From CBDANW01 sp965197825 (lineage in GTDB: Bacteria; Acidobacteriota; Vicinamibacteria; Marinacidobacterales; DATDRI01): a stretch of 64,000 bases of DNA. Below, piece by piece: positions 25,874 to 34,753 of this stretch. The stretch lies in assembly GCA_965197825.1 (NCBI GenBank), contig CBDANW010000002.1, positions 1,798,001 through 1,862,000 on the forward strand. Direction: 5' to 3'. Under the pieces are notes generated by a model. The model searched no databases and was not told the origin of the DNA. It saw nothing but the letters and a program-made list of their open reading frames with translations. Numbering within the stretch: position 1 is the first letter of the stretch; each line of letters opens with the position of its first letter. The translations under genes were made by a program, and so were the position numbers.

Positions 25874-26761
25874 ATGACTGCCCGCGTCGGACAACCACAC
25901 TCACCTTTTCCCACTTCACCGGGACTCGTGTTTTTCGCCTCGTTGGCGTTGACCTGTTCGGCCACGTTGAGTTGCTCGTCACCCCAGTCCGACGAGCTCG
26001 CCGCCGCACGGGAAGCGTTGGGTGGGGGGCGGTATCACGAGGCGATCGAGCACTACACGGAGGTCACGCTCCAGGCTCCCGAGAGCCCCGAGGCCGCCCA
26101 AGCTCTGTACGATGTGGGGCTCATCCATTATTTGCGGCACCGAGACTTGGACTCCGCGCGCTCCACCTTCCGTAAGATCCTGAGCTCATACCCCGAGAGT
26201 GACGTCGCGCGAGATGCTCGCCGTTTGTTGGCCAGGATGTACGAGCAAGATCTCGGGGAGCCCGACAAGGCGATTCGAGAGTACGAGCTACTAGTGGAAA
26301 GTGAGACCGACCCTGGTGAGAGGAGGACCCTTCTCACTCGGATCGCCAATTGCCGCTATGAGATGGACGACATGGAGGGTGCCGCGGAGGCGTACCGCCG
26401 CGTGGTCGAAGACTCGCCGCCGGACGAGGAGTCGATGGGTGCCTATCTCAGACTGGCTCACATACAGCGGTTGGCTGGCCGAGCAGACGAAGCGCTCGAA
26501 AACCTCGAGGTTGTTCTCGGGGTGTCGGAGGATCAAGGCTCACGCCGAAAGGCGTATTACGCCATGGCCGAGGTCCTCGCCGAGCAAGGTCGCTTCGCCG
26601 ACGCGAAATCCTGCCTAACCGCGGCGAGCGAAGAGTTTGCTGGCGATGATGAGATTGCGGCGCTGGTCTCCCGAATCGATAACCAAGTGGAAGAGCGCCG
26701 CCGGGCGGAACGCGGCGAGGAGTCTGACAAACAGGTCCGGTGGGGAAGGGGGCGACCCTGA
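25874..26761 (+). CDS. TPR-repeat lipoprotein
   Basis: A 295-residue protein with a signal peptide and lipobox (LTCSATLSC, Cys 34 as the lipidated residue). The rest is almost entirely tetratricopeptide repeats, for example ALYDVGLIHYLRHRDLDSA, RRLLARMYEQDLGEPDKAI and AYLRLAHIQRLAGRADEAL. Such proteins act as outer-membrane or periplasmic scaffolds. The YfiO/BamD-type spacing is suggested by the short hydrophilic repeats, but identity is not certain. It precedes a second lipoprotein gene, which may be coupled to it. Confidence 0.72.
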   Translation: MTARVGQPHSPFPTSPGLVFFASLALTCSATLSCSSPQSDELAAAREALGGGRYHEAIEHYTEVTLQAPESPEAAQALYDVGLIHYLRHRDLDSARSTFRKILSSYPESDVARDARRLLARMYEQDLGEPDKAIREYELLVESETDPGERRTLLTRIANCRYEMDDMEGAAEAYRRVVEDSPPDEESMGAYLRLAHIQRLAGRADEALENLEVVLGVSEDQGSRRKAYYAMAEVLAEQGRFADAKSCLTAASEEFAGDDEIAALVSRIDNQVEERRRAERGEESDKQVRWGRGRP

Positions 26762-26772
26762 CACAGTCAGTG

Positions 26773-27516
26773 ATGACCGGCACCCGGGAGACTCGAAGCG
26801 GCGTTGGCCGATCGCCGCGCCTGCTTTTTTGGATCTTGGCTCTCTCGAGCGTCTTGGCGTGGTGGGCGTGTGGCGGATCGGAACAGGAAGTCCTCACCCG
26901 GTTTTTTGCCGGTATCGAATACGAGGACTCCAGTATGGTCGCCGCGGTGTCACTGGTCGCGTTTCCGGGAGAAGAGGTCGCGTCGTGGCGCGTACTGGAA
27001 GCTCGGCCGACCCGTAGCGAGCCGTTCCGGTTGACAGAGCTGCGAGACGGGGGGAGGGTGGCGAAGAAGGCTCGGGACCGACAGTTCTCTAGATTTTCCG
27101 ATTTCCGCCGGGCCAACTACGACGATCTCGTGATGATCCAGGATCGGCTAGACCAAAACCCCGAGCATTCGTTCACCGGTAGGCTCGCGGAGCTACGCGG
27201 GGAGTGGGATGTCTACGTCGAAGGACGAAGGACCCTCAAGCGCGAGCTTCGCGAGCTGGAGCAAGCGATGGAGGCCGAAAGGAGGCCGGCCCGTGAATCG
27301 GTCCTGACCGGGGATGAGATCGATCTATTCGACGGAGAGGTTCTCACCATGGAGGTTCTCGTCGGCGTCGAAGCCCCAGCAAGTGAAGGCGATGAAGTCG
27401 GGGTCGAGACGCCCTATCTCTTCACGCTACGGAAGTACAACCTCACCAGAAGGCTGGACGATTTCACGCCTCCTTCCCGTTGGATCATTACGCAGATCGA
27501 AGAGCAGGAGGGTTAG
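26773..27516 (+). CDS. Lipoprotein of unknown function
   Basis: About 247 residues from ATG 26773; the GTG at 26740 is possible but overlaps the preceding gene. An N-terminal hydrophobic stretch ends in a lipobox AWWACGG (Cys 34 or so), so it is a predicted lipoprotein. The body is acidic and Arg-rich with a helical middle (ELRELEQAMEAERRPARES) and no recognisable domain. A conserved-looking pattern EYEDSSMVAAVSLVAFPGEE follows the lipobox. Its position after the TPR lipoprotein suggests a shared envelope role; this is an inference. Confidence 0.6.
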   Translation: MTGTRETRSGVGRSPRLLFWILALSSVLAWWACGGSEQEVLTRFFAGIEYEDSSMVAAVSLVAFPGEEVASWRVLEARPTRSEPFRLTELRDGGRVAKKARDRQFSRFSDFRRANYDDLVMIQDRLDQNPEHSFTGRLAELRGEWDVYVEGRRTLKRELRELEQAMEAERRPARESVLTGDEIDLFDGEVLTMEVLVGVEAPASEGDEVGVETPYLFTLRKYNLTRRLDDFTPPSRWIITQIEEQEG

Positions 27517-27593
27517 CGGGGGCGTCGATGGACGACATCTCAAGAAGCCAGCTCGCCAGACGCCGATTAGCGGCACCACGTGTATTGACGCCA

Positions 27594-27607
27594 GGAGGGG
27601 CGCCTCC
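27594..27607. terminator. Candidate hairpin between convergent genes
   Basis: GGAGG-GGCG-CCTCC can form a 5-bp GC stem in the gap between the plus-strand lipoprotein gene and the minus-strand uvrD/pcrA gene. No T-tract follows, so it would be a weak or bidirectional terminator at best. Confidence 0.25.
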
Positions 27608-27616
27608 CCATCGGAG

Positions 27617-29851
27617 CTAGTTGCGGGGCGCCTCCGTCGCGCGGCTCGCGCGTGATTTGGGGCGAGATCCAGCACCCTTGAGAATCTCCAAGTTCGCGAA
27701 ACGGGCGACGAGTTTCTTCCGGCCCGCGCGGTCGAAATCAACCGTAACCTTCTGATCCTTTCCCGGAGGCTCGGCGGCCACGATCTTTCCCTCGCCGAAA
27801 CGGGGATGCCTCACCACGGTCCCACGTGAGAAGGCGGAGCGAGGTGAATACGACGGTACGGCCACGGTTGCCCGTGCGCGCGGCTCAGCCGCCAGGCCTC
27901 GCTGCAACAACGCGGGGGAAATCTCGTCCAGGAATCGAGAGGGGATTCGGCCCTCTTTCTCCAGTGCGGTTCTTCTGCTGAGCGCGTAGGTGAGCACCAG
28001 GTGCGTCCGAGCCCGCGTGATACCGACGTAGCAGAGTCGCCGCTCCTCTTCGATCGCCCGGCGATCTCCGGAGGCGCGGAAGTGGGGGAACAACCCCTCC
28101 TCGAGACCGGTAAGAAAAACGGCATCGAACTCCAGTCCTTTCGCGCTATGGAGCGTCATGAGAAGACACGGAGTTTCGTCTCGCACCGCGTCGAGATCGG
28201 TCAGCAGGCTCACGCTGTCTAAAAAGCCAGCCAAGGAGGGATCGCTCTCGCGCTCCTGGTAGTCGATGGCCGCGGTCACGAGCTGATCCAGATTCTCGAG
28301 CCGCGCTTCCGCCTCCGCCGAGCCCTTCCGTTCGAGCGCTGCGCGAAGGCCGCTCAGACGGAGGGTTTCCTTGACCAGCACCCCCAGCGAGGTCTTCTCC
28401 ACGAGATCGGCGAGCGCGTCGCGAATCTTGTGAAGCGACTCGAAACCCTGACTCGCTCGCGCCGGGATTTCGTTCTCTTCGGCCAGTTGCGTCGCAGCGT
28501 CCCATAGTGAGATCCCTCGCTCGGAAGCACATCGCTCGGTCAGCGCCAACGTGGCAGCCCCGAAACCACGGGGTGGTGTGTTGATGGCATGCAGGAAGCT
28601 CGCGTTGTCTCGCGGGTTCAGGATCAGGCGCACGTAGGAGAGGGCATCTTTCACTTCCCGCCGTTCGTAAAATCGCTGGCCGCCCACCAACACGTGGGGA
28701 ATGCCGCGTCGCACGAACTCCTCTTCGAAGAGCCGTGTTTGTGCATGCGTGCGAAAGAGCACGGCAACCCGCACCGCGGAGGATTCTTCTCGCAGAGACT
28801 GGATCTGGTCCGCCACCAACAAGCACTCGTCCCAGTCGGTGTCGACCCCAAAGACCCAGGGTTTTTGACCCTCGCCGGTTTGGGCAACGAGTTTCTTCCC
28901 TTTCCGATCTTCGTTATGCGAGATGAGGGTCGTGGCTGCCGCGAGAATCGCGCTCGTTGAGCGGTAGTTGTCCTCGAGCTTCACGACTTGCGCCGTCGGG
29001 AAATCCTTCTCGAACTCCAGGATGTTTCTGAGATCGGCCCCGCGAAAATTGTAGATGGATTGGTCCTCGTCACCCACGACGAAGATGTCCTGATGTGGCG
29101 CAAGGAGTCTCATTAGCCGGTACTGGACGCGGTTGGTATCCTGGTACTCATCGATCAGTAGATGACGAAAACGGCGCTCCGCGAAGGCGCGCGCCTTCTC
29201 CGAGCATTCCAGCAGTTCCACCGCGCGGATGAGGAGATCGTCGAAGTCGACACTTTCATCCGCTTGGAGAGTGGCTTGATATCGGGCGAAGACACGAGCG
29301 AGGACGTCGCGGTCCCGTGACCGCCACCAGCCTGGCGATTCCTCGGCTCCAAAAGCGGCGTTCTTTCTCGCCGAGACCGCGGCGGCCAGCCGGGGGAGAG
29401 GGTACTCCCGCTCGGTGGCCCCGATCTCTTGAAGCACGCGGCGGAGTACGGACCGACGGTCCTGCTCGTCGTAGACGGTGAAGCCGGAAGAGAGCCCGAT
29501 ATCGGAGCCGAACCGTCGAAGAAGCCTCATGCCGAGAGAATGAAACGTCGACACCCAGACGTCGGTGGCGGACGCGCCCGCCAGCGCGTCGACCCGCGAG
29601 CGCATCTCACCGGCCGCCTTGTTGGTAAAAGTCACCGCCAGGATGGTCCAGGGCGGTGCGTTCCTTTCCCGGACCAGGAAGGCGATGCGGTGAGCGATCG
29701 CGCGGGTCTTGCCGCTGCCGGCCCCCGCCAGGACCAGCACCGGTCCATCGGGAGCGGTCACCGCGGCACGCTGGCCGGGATTCAGATCGGACAGGATGTC
29801 GCCGTCGGGATCTTCGGATGCGTCGGCCGTCGGCCTACTCGACCTACTCAA
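27617..29851 (-). CDS. pcrA: UvrD/PcrA-type SF1 DNA helicase
   Basis: A 744-residue 3'-5' helicase of superfamily 1A. Motif I (Walker A) is AGAGSGKT (residues about 42-49), motif Ia includes LAVTFTNKAAGEM, motif II is IDEYQDTN, motif III is VVGDEDQSIYNFRGAD, and motifs IV-VI are VAVLFRTHAQTRL, LMTLHSAKGLEFDAV and LCYVGITRA. It acts in nucleotide-excision or mismatch repair and replication restart. PcrA and UvrD cannot be separated by sequence alone. The N-terminal segment overlaps the end of glmS by 8 bp, and a 9-bp repeat lies at this junction. Confidence 0.93.
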   Translation of the reverse strand: MSRSSRPTADASEDPDGDILSDLNPGQRAAVTAPDGPVLVLAGAGSGKTRAIAHRIAFLVRERNAPPWTILAVTFTNKAAGEMRSRVDALAGASATDVWVSTFHSLGMRLLRRFGSDIGLSSGFTVYDEQDRRSVLRRVLQEIGATEREYPLPRLAAAVSARKNAAFGAEESPGWWRSRDRDVLARVFARYQATLQADESVDFDDLLIRAVELLECSEKARAFAERRFRHLLIDEYQDTNRVQYRLMRLLAPHQDIFVVGDEDQSIYNFRGADLRNILEFEKDFPTAQVVKLEDNYRSTSAILAAATTLISHNEDRKGKKLVAQTGEGQKPWVFGVDTDWDECLLVADQIQSLREESSAVRVAVLFRTHAQTRLFEEEFVRRGIPHVLVGGQRFYERREVKDALSYVRLILNPRDNASFLHAINTPPRGFGAATLALTERCASERGISLWDAATQLAEENEIPARASQGFESLHKIRDALADLVEKTSLGVLVKETLRLSGLRAALERKGSAEAEARLENLDQLVTAAIDYQERESDPSLAGFLDSVSLLTDLDAVRDETPCLLMTLHSAKGLEFDAVFLTGLEEGLFPHFRASGDRRAIEEERRLCYVGITRARTHLVLTYALSRRTALEKEGRIPSRFLDEISPALLQRGLAAEPRARATVAVPSYSPRSAFSRGTVVRHPRFGEGKIVAAEPPGKDQKVTVDFDRAGRKKLVARFANLEILKGAGSRPKSRASRATEAPRN

Positions 29852-29858
29852 CAGTCAC
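29832..29858 (+). repeat. Degenerate 9-bp tandem repeat at glmS/pcrA junction
   Basis: GGCCTACTC, GACCTACTC and AACAGTCAC are three 9-bp units, the first two nearly identical. They overlap the 3' end of glmS and the 5' end of the helicase gene. Similar 9-bp tracts occur at several gene ends in this window. Confidence 0.5.
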
Positions 29859-31691
29859 CGACTTCGCAAGATTGCGCGGCTGGTCGACGTCGCAGCCACG
29901 GGCGACGGCGATGTAGTAGGCGAGGAGCTGCAGTGGAGCCACCGTAACAAGAGGTGAGATGGCTTCCGGATGTGGTGGAAGATGGATCAACCGGTCTGGT
30001 TCATCGTCCAAAATCTCCTCGAGCCGGGTTTCCCCTTCGGTTCCGAAGGCGATGATACGCGCGCCACGCGCTTTCGCCTCCTGGATACTGTTGGCCATCT
30101 TGTCGAAGAGGGAATCCGAAGGTGCTAGCGCGACCACCGGCATGCGCTCGTCGATCAACGCAATGGGGCCGTGCTTCATCTCTCCGGCGGGGTATCCCTC
30201 CGCATGAATGTAGGAGAGCTCCTTGAGCTTGAGCGCGCCTTCGAGTGCGATGGGATAGAGAAGTCCCCGACCGAGGTAAAGAAAATTCGACGCCAGGTAG
30301 AAATCGCGGGCAATGGCCTCGATGGCGGGCGCCAGAGCGAGCGCTTGCTCCAGGAAATGTGCGGCGCGCGCCAGCTCGGTCAGACTTTGCCGCCCCTGTT
30401 CCGGAGACAGTTTACCCCTGACCTGCGCCAAGTGGATGGCGAGGAGATGGAGAGCGACGAGCTGTGCGGAGAAGGACTTCGTCGAGGCAACGCCAATCTC
30501 GGGACCCGCATGCGTATACAGGGTGGCGTTGGTGATGCGGGTGATCATGCTTCCCATGACGTTGCAGATGGCGAGCGTGGTCGCCCCGGTTTCACTGGCG
30601 ACACGCAGGGCCGCCAGAGTGTCGGCCGTTTCCCCGGACTGGCTGATTCCGATCACTAGATCCTTCTTGCCTAGCACGAGGGAGCGGTAGCGGAACTCCG
30701 AGGCCACGTCGACCTGCACCGGCAGGTTGACGCTCGCTTCCATGAGGAACTTGCCCACCAGCGCGGCATGCCAGCTCGTGCCGCAGGCGATGATGGTGAT
30801 CTTCTCGAGCTGCTCGAGAAAATCATCCCTCCAACCGACTTCCTCGAGGTGCACCGTTCCCGAGTCCAGGGAGTATCGTCCCAGCAGCGTGTCCCGGATA
30901 GTTCGCGGCTGCTCGTAAATCTCCTTGAGCATGAAGTGCTTGAAACCCTGTTTCTCCACCTGGACCGGATCCCAGGTGATTCGTGTGGGCTCGCGATCGT
31001 GCTCACGGCCGTCCCTGCCGAACAAACGCAGCTTCCCAGGCCCCATGACCGCGATCTCGCCGTCGTCGAGGAAGACGGCCTTTCGGCTGTGGGACAGGAA
31101 GGCGGGGACGTCGGAGGCGATGAAGGCCTCGTTTTCGTTTTCACCGAGCCCGACCACGAGAGGAGGGCCGTTGCGGGCGGCAACGAGCTTGTCGGGATCC
31201 TTGGCCGACAGCGCGACGAAGGCGAAGACGCCCTCGATCTCCGGGAGAGCGTCAGTGACGGCCTGTTCCAGGTTCTTCTTCCAGTGCTTCTCGACCAAAT
31301 GGGCGATCACCTCGGTATCCGTCTCGGTAACGAAGCGATGACCTTCCGCCGAAAGCCGCCCCTTGAGATCCAGGTAGTTCTCGACGATGCCGTTATGAAC
31401 GACGACCAGCGTTCCGCTGCAGTCGCGATGAGGGTGGGCGTTTTCCTCGTTGGGACGCCCGTGGGTCGCCCATCTCGTGTGACCGACTCCGTAGCTCCCG
31501 TCCAAATCCGCACCCGATAGCTGGCGTTCCAGGTTGTTGAGCTTCCCCTGGGAGCGAAGGAGGCGAAGCGATCCGTCGCGCACGACCGCAATCCCCGCCG
31601 AGTCGTAGCCTCGATATTCGAGGCGTTTGAGCCCGTCGATCAAGACTTCCACGGTCGGTTTGGGGCCGACGTAACCGATGATGCCGCACAT
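29844..31691 (-). CDS. glmS: Glutamine-fructose-6-phosphate aminotransferase (GlmS)
   Basis: GlmS (615 residues) makes glucosamine-6-phosphate, the first step to UDP-GlcNAc for peptidoglycan and LPS. The mature N-terminal Cys is in MCGIIGYVG (Cys 2). Glutaminase motifs include GYDSAGIAVVRDG, GVGHTRWATHGRPNE and NGIVENYLDLK. Two SIS domains follow, with ISQSGETADTLAALR and CGTSWHAALVGKF, and the C-terminus DVDQPRNLAKSVTVE is diagnostic. It is 5 bp after glmU in an operon with yvcK. No glmS ribozyme is visible in the leader. Confidence 0.97.
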   Translation of the reverse strand: MCGIIGYVGPKPTVEVLIDGLKRLEYRGYDSAGIAVVRDGSLRLLRSQGKLNNLERQLSGADLDGSYGVGHTRWATHGRPNEENAHPHRDCSGTLVVVHNGIVENYLDLKGRLSAEGHRFVTETDTEVIAHLVEKHWKKNLEQAVTDALPEIEGVFAFVALSAKDPDKLVAARNGPPLVVGLGENENEAFIASDVPAFLSHSRKAVFLDDGEIAVMGPGKLRLFGRDGREHDREPTRITWDPVQVEKQGFKHFMLKEIYEQPRTIRDTLLGRYSLDSGTVHLEEVGWRDDFLEQLEKITIIACGTSWHAALVGKFLMEASVNLPVQVDVASEFRYRSLVLGKKDLVIGISQSGETADTLAALRVASETGATTLAICNVMGSMITRITNATLYTHAGPEIGVASTKSFSAQLVALHLLAIHLAQVRGKLSPEQGRQSLTELARAAHFLEQALALAPAIEAIARDFYLASNFLYLGRGLLYPIALEGALKLKELSYIHAEGYPAGEMKHGPIALIDERMPVVALAPSDSLFDKMANSIQEAKARGARIIAFGTEGETRLEEILDDEPDRLIHLPPHPEAISPLVTVAPLQLLAYYIAVARGCDVDQPRNLAKSVTVE

Positions 31692-31696
31692 CTTTT

Positions 31697-32896
31697 CTAG
31701 GTTTTCCTTTTCTTTGTCCGCTTTGACTGGCGCCGGCGGGCGTAACCTTTCTTGACGACCTGACGACCGCGAGCGATGGCGAGAGAGCCAGCAGGAACGT
31801 CCTCCACGATCGACGAGCCCGCGGCCACGTACGCGCCGCGACCGATTCGGACCGGCGCGACGAGTTGCACGTCGCTTCCGATGAACGCCCCGTCCTCGAT
31901 AATGGTCTGGTGCTTGGTCTTACCGTCGTAGTTGCAGGTGATGGTGCCGGCACCCACGTTGACGCCTCGCCCAACCTCGGCATCGCCCAGATACGTAAGG
32001 TGAGGTGCCTTGCTCCCCGCGCCCAGCGTAGACTTCTTCATCTCCACGAAGTTACCTACCTTCGCGCCCTCGCCCACAATCGATTCGGGGCGGATGTGAG
32101 TGAAGGGGCCGACTTGGGCCCGGCGGCCGATTCGGCTCGAGCGAACGTAACAATGGTCGAGAAGCACGGTTCGCGAGCCCACGACCGAATCGACGATGTG
32201 AGAGAAACTGCCGATGTCACAATCGGTTCCGATCCGGCTCGCGCCCTCGATCACGACCCAGCCGCGGATCCGCGTGCCGCGGCCGACGCTCACATCCGGA
32301 TCCAAATGGGCGGTGGTGGGATCGTCGATGAGGACTCCGCGCGCTTGGAGGCGCTCGCAGGTTCGCCGACGAAGGAACTGGATAGCCTGGCCCCAATCGG
32401 CGGCGTTGCGGACTCGTAGGAGCTCTTCCGACTTCGCCAGCAGCGTCTTGGATTTCGGCCACTCCCGACCGAGCGACTCGAAACCGTTACTGAAGGTCCG
32501 TGGTTGCTTCCTCAGGTACGACGCGGTGCAACATAGGCCGGCGGTGGCCTTGCTCCCGCGTTCTGAGGAGAGCAGGCCAGGAACGCCCGAGCGTGAAGCG
32601 GCCAGTAGGCGCCTCAGGCTGCGCGCGCTGACGCAAGGCATCTCGGCGGGAAGCACCAGCAACCGTCCTTGCAGTCGAGAGAGGGCCTGGGGAAACCCAT
32701 TCTTCGATATCGGTTGCACCCCGTCCAGCCGGTTCGATTGGAAACCACGACGGTCGTTCAACACGAGAAGCGTGCGCCTGGGCCGGAGGGACTGAGCGGC
32801 CTCGAGAGTCCGTTGCCACAGCGGGCGGCCGAGGAGATCCTTCTCGAAGATCCGACCGGGCCCGGCCCATAGAACCAGGGTGAGCTGCGCTGACAT
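31697..32896 (-). CDS. glmU: GlmU-like acetyltransferase with degenerate pyrophosphorylase domain
   Basis: In GlmU the C-terminal left-handed beta-helix acetylates GlcN-1-P and the N-terminal half transfers UMP to GlcNAc-1-P. Here (399 residues) the C-terminal half is intact: GPFTHIRPESIVGEGAKVGN, FVEMKKSTLGAGSKAPHLTY, GAGTITCNYDGKTKH with the catalytic His/Lys region. The N-terminal half is short and lacks the pyrophosphorylase signature LAAGxGTRM; the matching place reads LVLWAGPGRIFEKD. The GTGHA region is replaced, and the Mg-binding GD of GDVP is AE in LVLPAEMP. Acetyl transfer only is inferred. It sits in an operon with yvcK and glmS. Confidence 0.87.
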   Translation of the reverse strand: MSAQLTLVLWAGPGRIFEKDLLGRPLWQRTLEAAQSLRPRRTLLVLNDRRGFQSNRLDGVQPISKNGFPQALSRLQGRLLVLPAEMPCVSARSLRRLLAASRSGVPGLLSSERGSKATAGLCCTASYLRKQPRTFSNGFESLGREWPKSKTLLAKSEELLRVRNAADWGQAIQFLRRRTCERLQARGVLIDDPTTAHLDPDVSVGRGTRIRGWVVIEGASRIGTDCDIGSFSHIVDSVVGSRTVLLDHCYVRSSRIGRRAQVGPFTHIRPESIVGEGAKVGNFVEMKKSTLGAGSKAPHLTYLGDAEVGRGVNVGAGTITCNYDGKTKHQTIIEDGAFIGSDVQLVAPVRIGRGAYVAAGSSIVEDVPAGSLAIARGRQVVKKGYARRRQSKRTKKRKT

Positions 32897-32942
32897 CCTG
32901 TGGGATCTAGATTAACACGATTGGGGCGAGGCGGCTCGGCGG

Positions 32943-33986
32943 CTACGAGGAAGCAGATGTCGCAAGGCGGGCGCGGTGAAACAACGATTGCAGGGTTGCT
33001 GCCGTCTTGGCACCGTCGTGCCGCAAGGGCTCTCCTGAGCCCAGAAGATCGTGAGCCACCACGGGGCAAGGAACCTCGGCTTCGCAGGATTCGGGGATCC
33101 CTACCTGATCCGCTCCCTCCGAACGGTAACGCTGAAGTGTCGCCTCTGGAACCGGGGCGTTGTTAGCGAGAACGAAGGAGAGCTGGAGCTCGGGGCAATG
33201 TTCCAGCAGGGCCCCGACGTGTTGTCCGAGCCCGTAACCCGTCGTTTCCCCGGGCTGCGTCATGATGTTGCAGAGGTACACCACCAGAGCCTTGGAGCCA
33301 GAGATGGCCTCGGAAACTCCGGGGACGAGAAGATTGGGAATGAGGATCGTGTAGAGAGACCCCGGCCCGAGCAGGATGAGGTCCGCTTCTCGAAGCGAGG
33401 TCGGCGAGTCCTCGAGGGGACGGCAGTTTGGTGGGTCGAGAGAGACGCGGCGGATTGGTTTTGTGGAGCTGCTGATGCGCGTTTCTCCCCCAACATGGCT
33501 TCCGTCTTCGAGCTCCGCTAGGAGCGAGACGCTCTCGATCGTGGAGGGGAAGATCCGGCCTTCGATGGCCAGGACGTGAGAAGCCGCCCGCACCGCCGAG
33601 TAGAAGTCGCCGGTCACCGAGGTCAATGCGGCCAGGAAGAGATTTCCGAAGTTGTGTCCTCCGAGGTCACCGCTTCCCCCGAACCGGTGTTGGAACAGCG
33701 ATGACAGGAGCGATTCGTCGCTAGATAACGCGAGAAGGCAATTGCGGATGTCTCCGGGGGGCAGTATCTGGAGCTCGTCGCGCAGTCGGCCCGAGCTCCC
33801 GCCGTCGTCCGTCACGGTCACAAGCGCGGCGAGGTCGGCGAAGTAGACGGCATCGCCGCCCTGCTGAGCCTGCTGAGTTTGCTGAGCTCCCGAGGCGGGT
33901 GCCTGGGTAAAGTGCTTGAGTCCGGTCAGGAGAGCGGCAAGCCCCGTGCCCCCGCCGATTGCCACGATGCGGAGACCGTAGATCAC
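32943..33986 (-). CDS. yvcK: Gluconeogenesis factor YvcK family protein
   Basis: YvcK/CofD-like protein (347 residues) that binds UDP-sugars and affects cell-wall synthesis on gluconeogenic carbon. Family motifs: VAIGGGTGLAALLTGLK (residues 8-24), VTDDGGSSGRLRDEL, LPPGDIRNCLLALS and FGNLFLAAL. A short insertion GAQQTQQAQQGGD just after the first motif is encoded by three 9-bp repeats (33861-33887). It heads the operon yvcK-glmU-glmS-pcrA, so sugar-nucleotide sensing and hexosamine supply are linked. Confidence 0.9.
   Translation of the reverse strand: MIYGLRIVAIGGGTGLAALLTGLKHFTQAPASGAQQTQQAQQGGDAVYFADLAALVTVTDDGGSSGRLRDELQILPPGDIRNCLLALSSDESLLSSLFQHRFGGSGDLGGHNFGNLFLAALTSVTGDFYSAVRAASHVLAIEGRIFPSTIESVSLLAELEDGSHVGGETRISSSTKPIRRVSLDPPNCRPLEDSPTSLREADLILLGPGSLYTILIPNLLVPGVSEAISGSKALVVYLCNIMTQPGETTGYGLGQHVGALLEHCPELQLSFVLANNAPVPEATLQRYRSEGADQVGIPESCEAEVPCPVVAHDLLGSGEPLRHDGAKTAATLQSLFHRARLATSASS
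33861..33887 (+). repeat. 9-bp tandem repeat inside yvcK
   Basis: Three units, CTGCTGAGC, CTGCTGAGT and TTGCTGAGC. On the minus strand they encode the QQTQQAQQ insert of YvcK. Nine bases keep the reading frame. Confidence 0.7.
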
Positions 33987-34021
33987 GTTGTTTTCCTCAG
34001 TGCCCTCAGTGAGTCAAGGGT

Positions 34022-34582
34022 TCATTCGGGGGACGCCAGAAGCCCCGCGATTTCCGCCTCGTCGCGCACGGTGGCGAAATCCTCATCCGCCTTCGCCAAG
34101 ACGCGGTTGTAGGTGTTTGCACGGACGGCCTGCTTGAGATGGCGAGCCGCGTCGCCACTATCGCCATGACGGGAATAGGCGGCGGCGAGGCAGTAGTGAG
34201 CGTGATCGCTGCTCGGCTCCATGTCCGTTGCTTTCGTTAGATATTTGATGGCGCGGTCGTACTCACCCCGGTTGTGACAGAAGACACCATAGGCGACGAT
34301 CTCCTCGAAGGTGCGCGGTGAGAACGAGCTCTTTCGCTGGCGGTCACAAATGGACATGTAGGCCTGCGCCCGATCCGCGATCTCCGGCTCTTCACGAGCC
34401 TCGGAGGCGATGGCTTCGAACTGACTCTTCGCGCGCTCGAGATCACCCTTGTGCAGAACCCTCAAGGCCTTCTCGAATGCCTCGAGGGATTTGTTATATG
34501 CCGTTTTGTCACTGGACTTCCGGGCCAGCTTCTTGCGCGGGGGCAGCCCGCCTTTAGAGCGACCGGTGGCCTTCTTTGCCAT
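34022..34582 (-). CDS. TPR-repeat protein
   Basis: A 186-residue soluble protein without a signal peptide. The first 25 residues are strongly basic (KKATGRSKGGLPPRKKLARK). Tetratricopeptide repeats follow: SLEAFEKALRVLHKGDLERA, AYGVFCHNRGEYDRAIKYL and AHYCLAAAYSRHGDSGDAARH. TPR proteins mediate protein-protein contacts, and the partner is not evident. The basic tail could bind nucleic acid or the ribosome; this is a guess. It lies between yvcK and rsmI on the same strand with separate spacing. Confidence 0.7.
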   Translation of the reverse strand: MAKKATGRSKGGLPPRKKLARKSSDKTAYNKSLEAFEKALRVLHKGDLERAKSQFEAIASEAREEPEIADRAQAYMSICDRQRKSSFSPRTFEEIVAYGVFCHNRGEYDRAIKYLTKATDMEPSSDHAHYCLAAAYSRHGDSGDAARHLKQAVRANTYNRVLAKADEDFATVRDEAEIAGLLASPE

Positions 34583-34753
34583 GGAACCTCCTATGAATTT
34601 CGTTTTTAGCCCCGAGTGCGGGGCGCGCGGAAATGATGCCGGGATAGCCCGAGAACCTTCGAGTTCAAACGGCGTGTTGCTGATAGAAGTCTAGAAGACA
34701 GAACATGATTATAGGATGCGGGCGGAGAAGCGTCAAACAGCGGCCCCGCAGCC

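Noticed and set aside
24482..25900. 472-codon open frame on the strand opposite gyrA
   Set aside because: It is a GC-rich shadow of gyrA with no family motifs; gyrA is complete.
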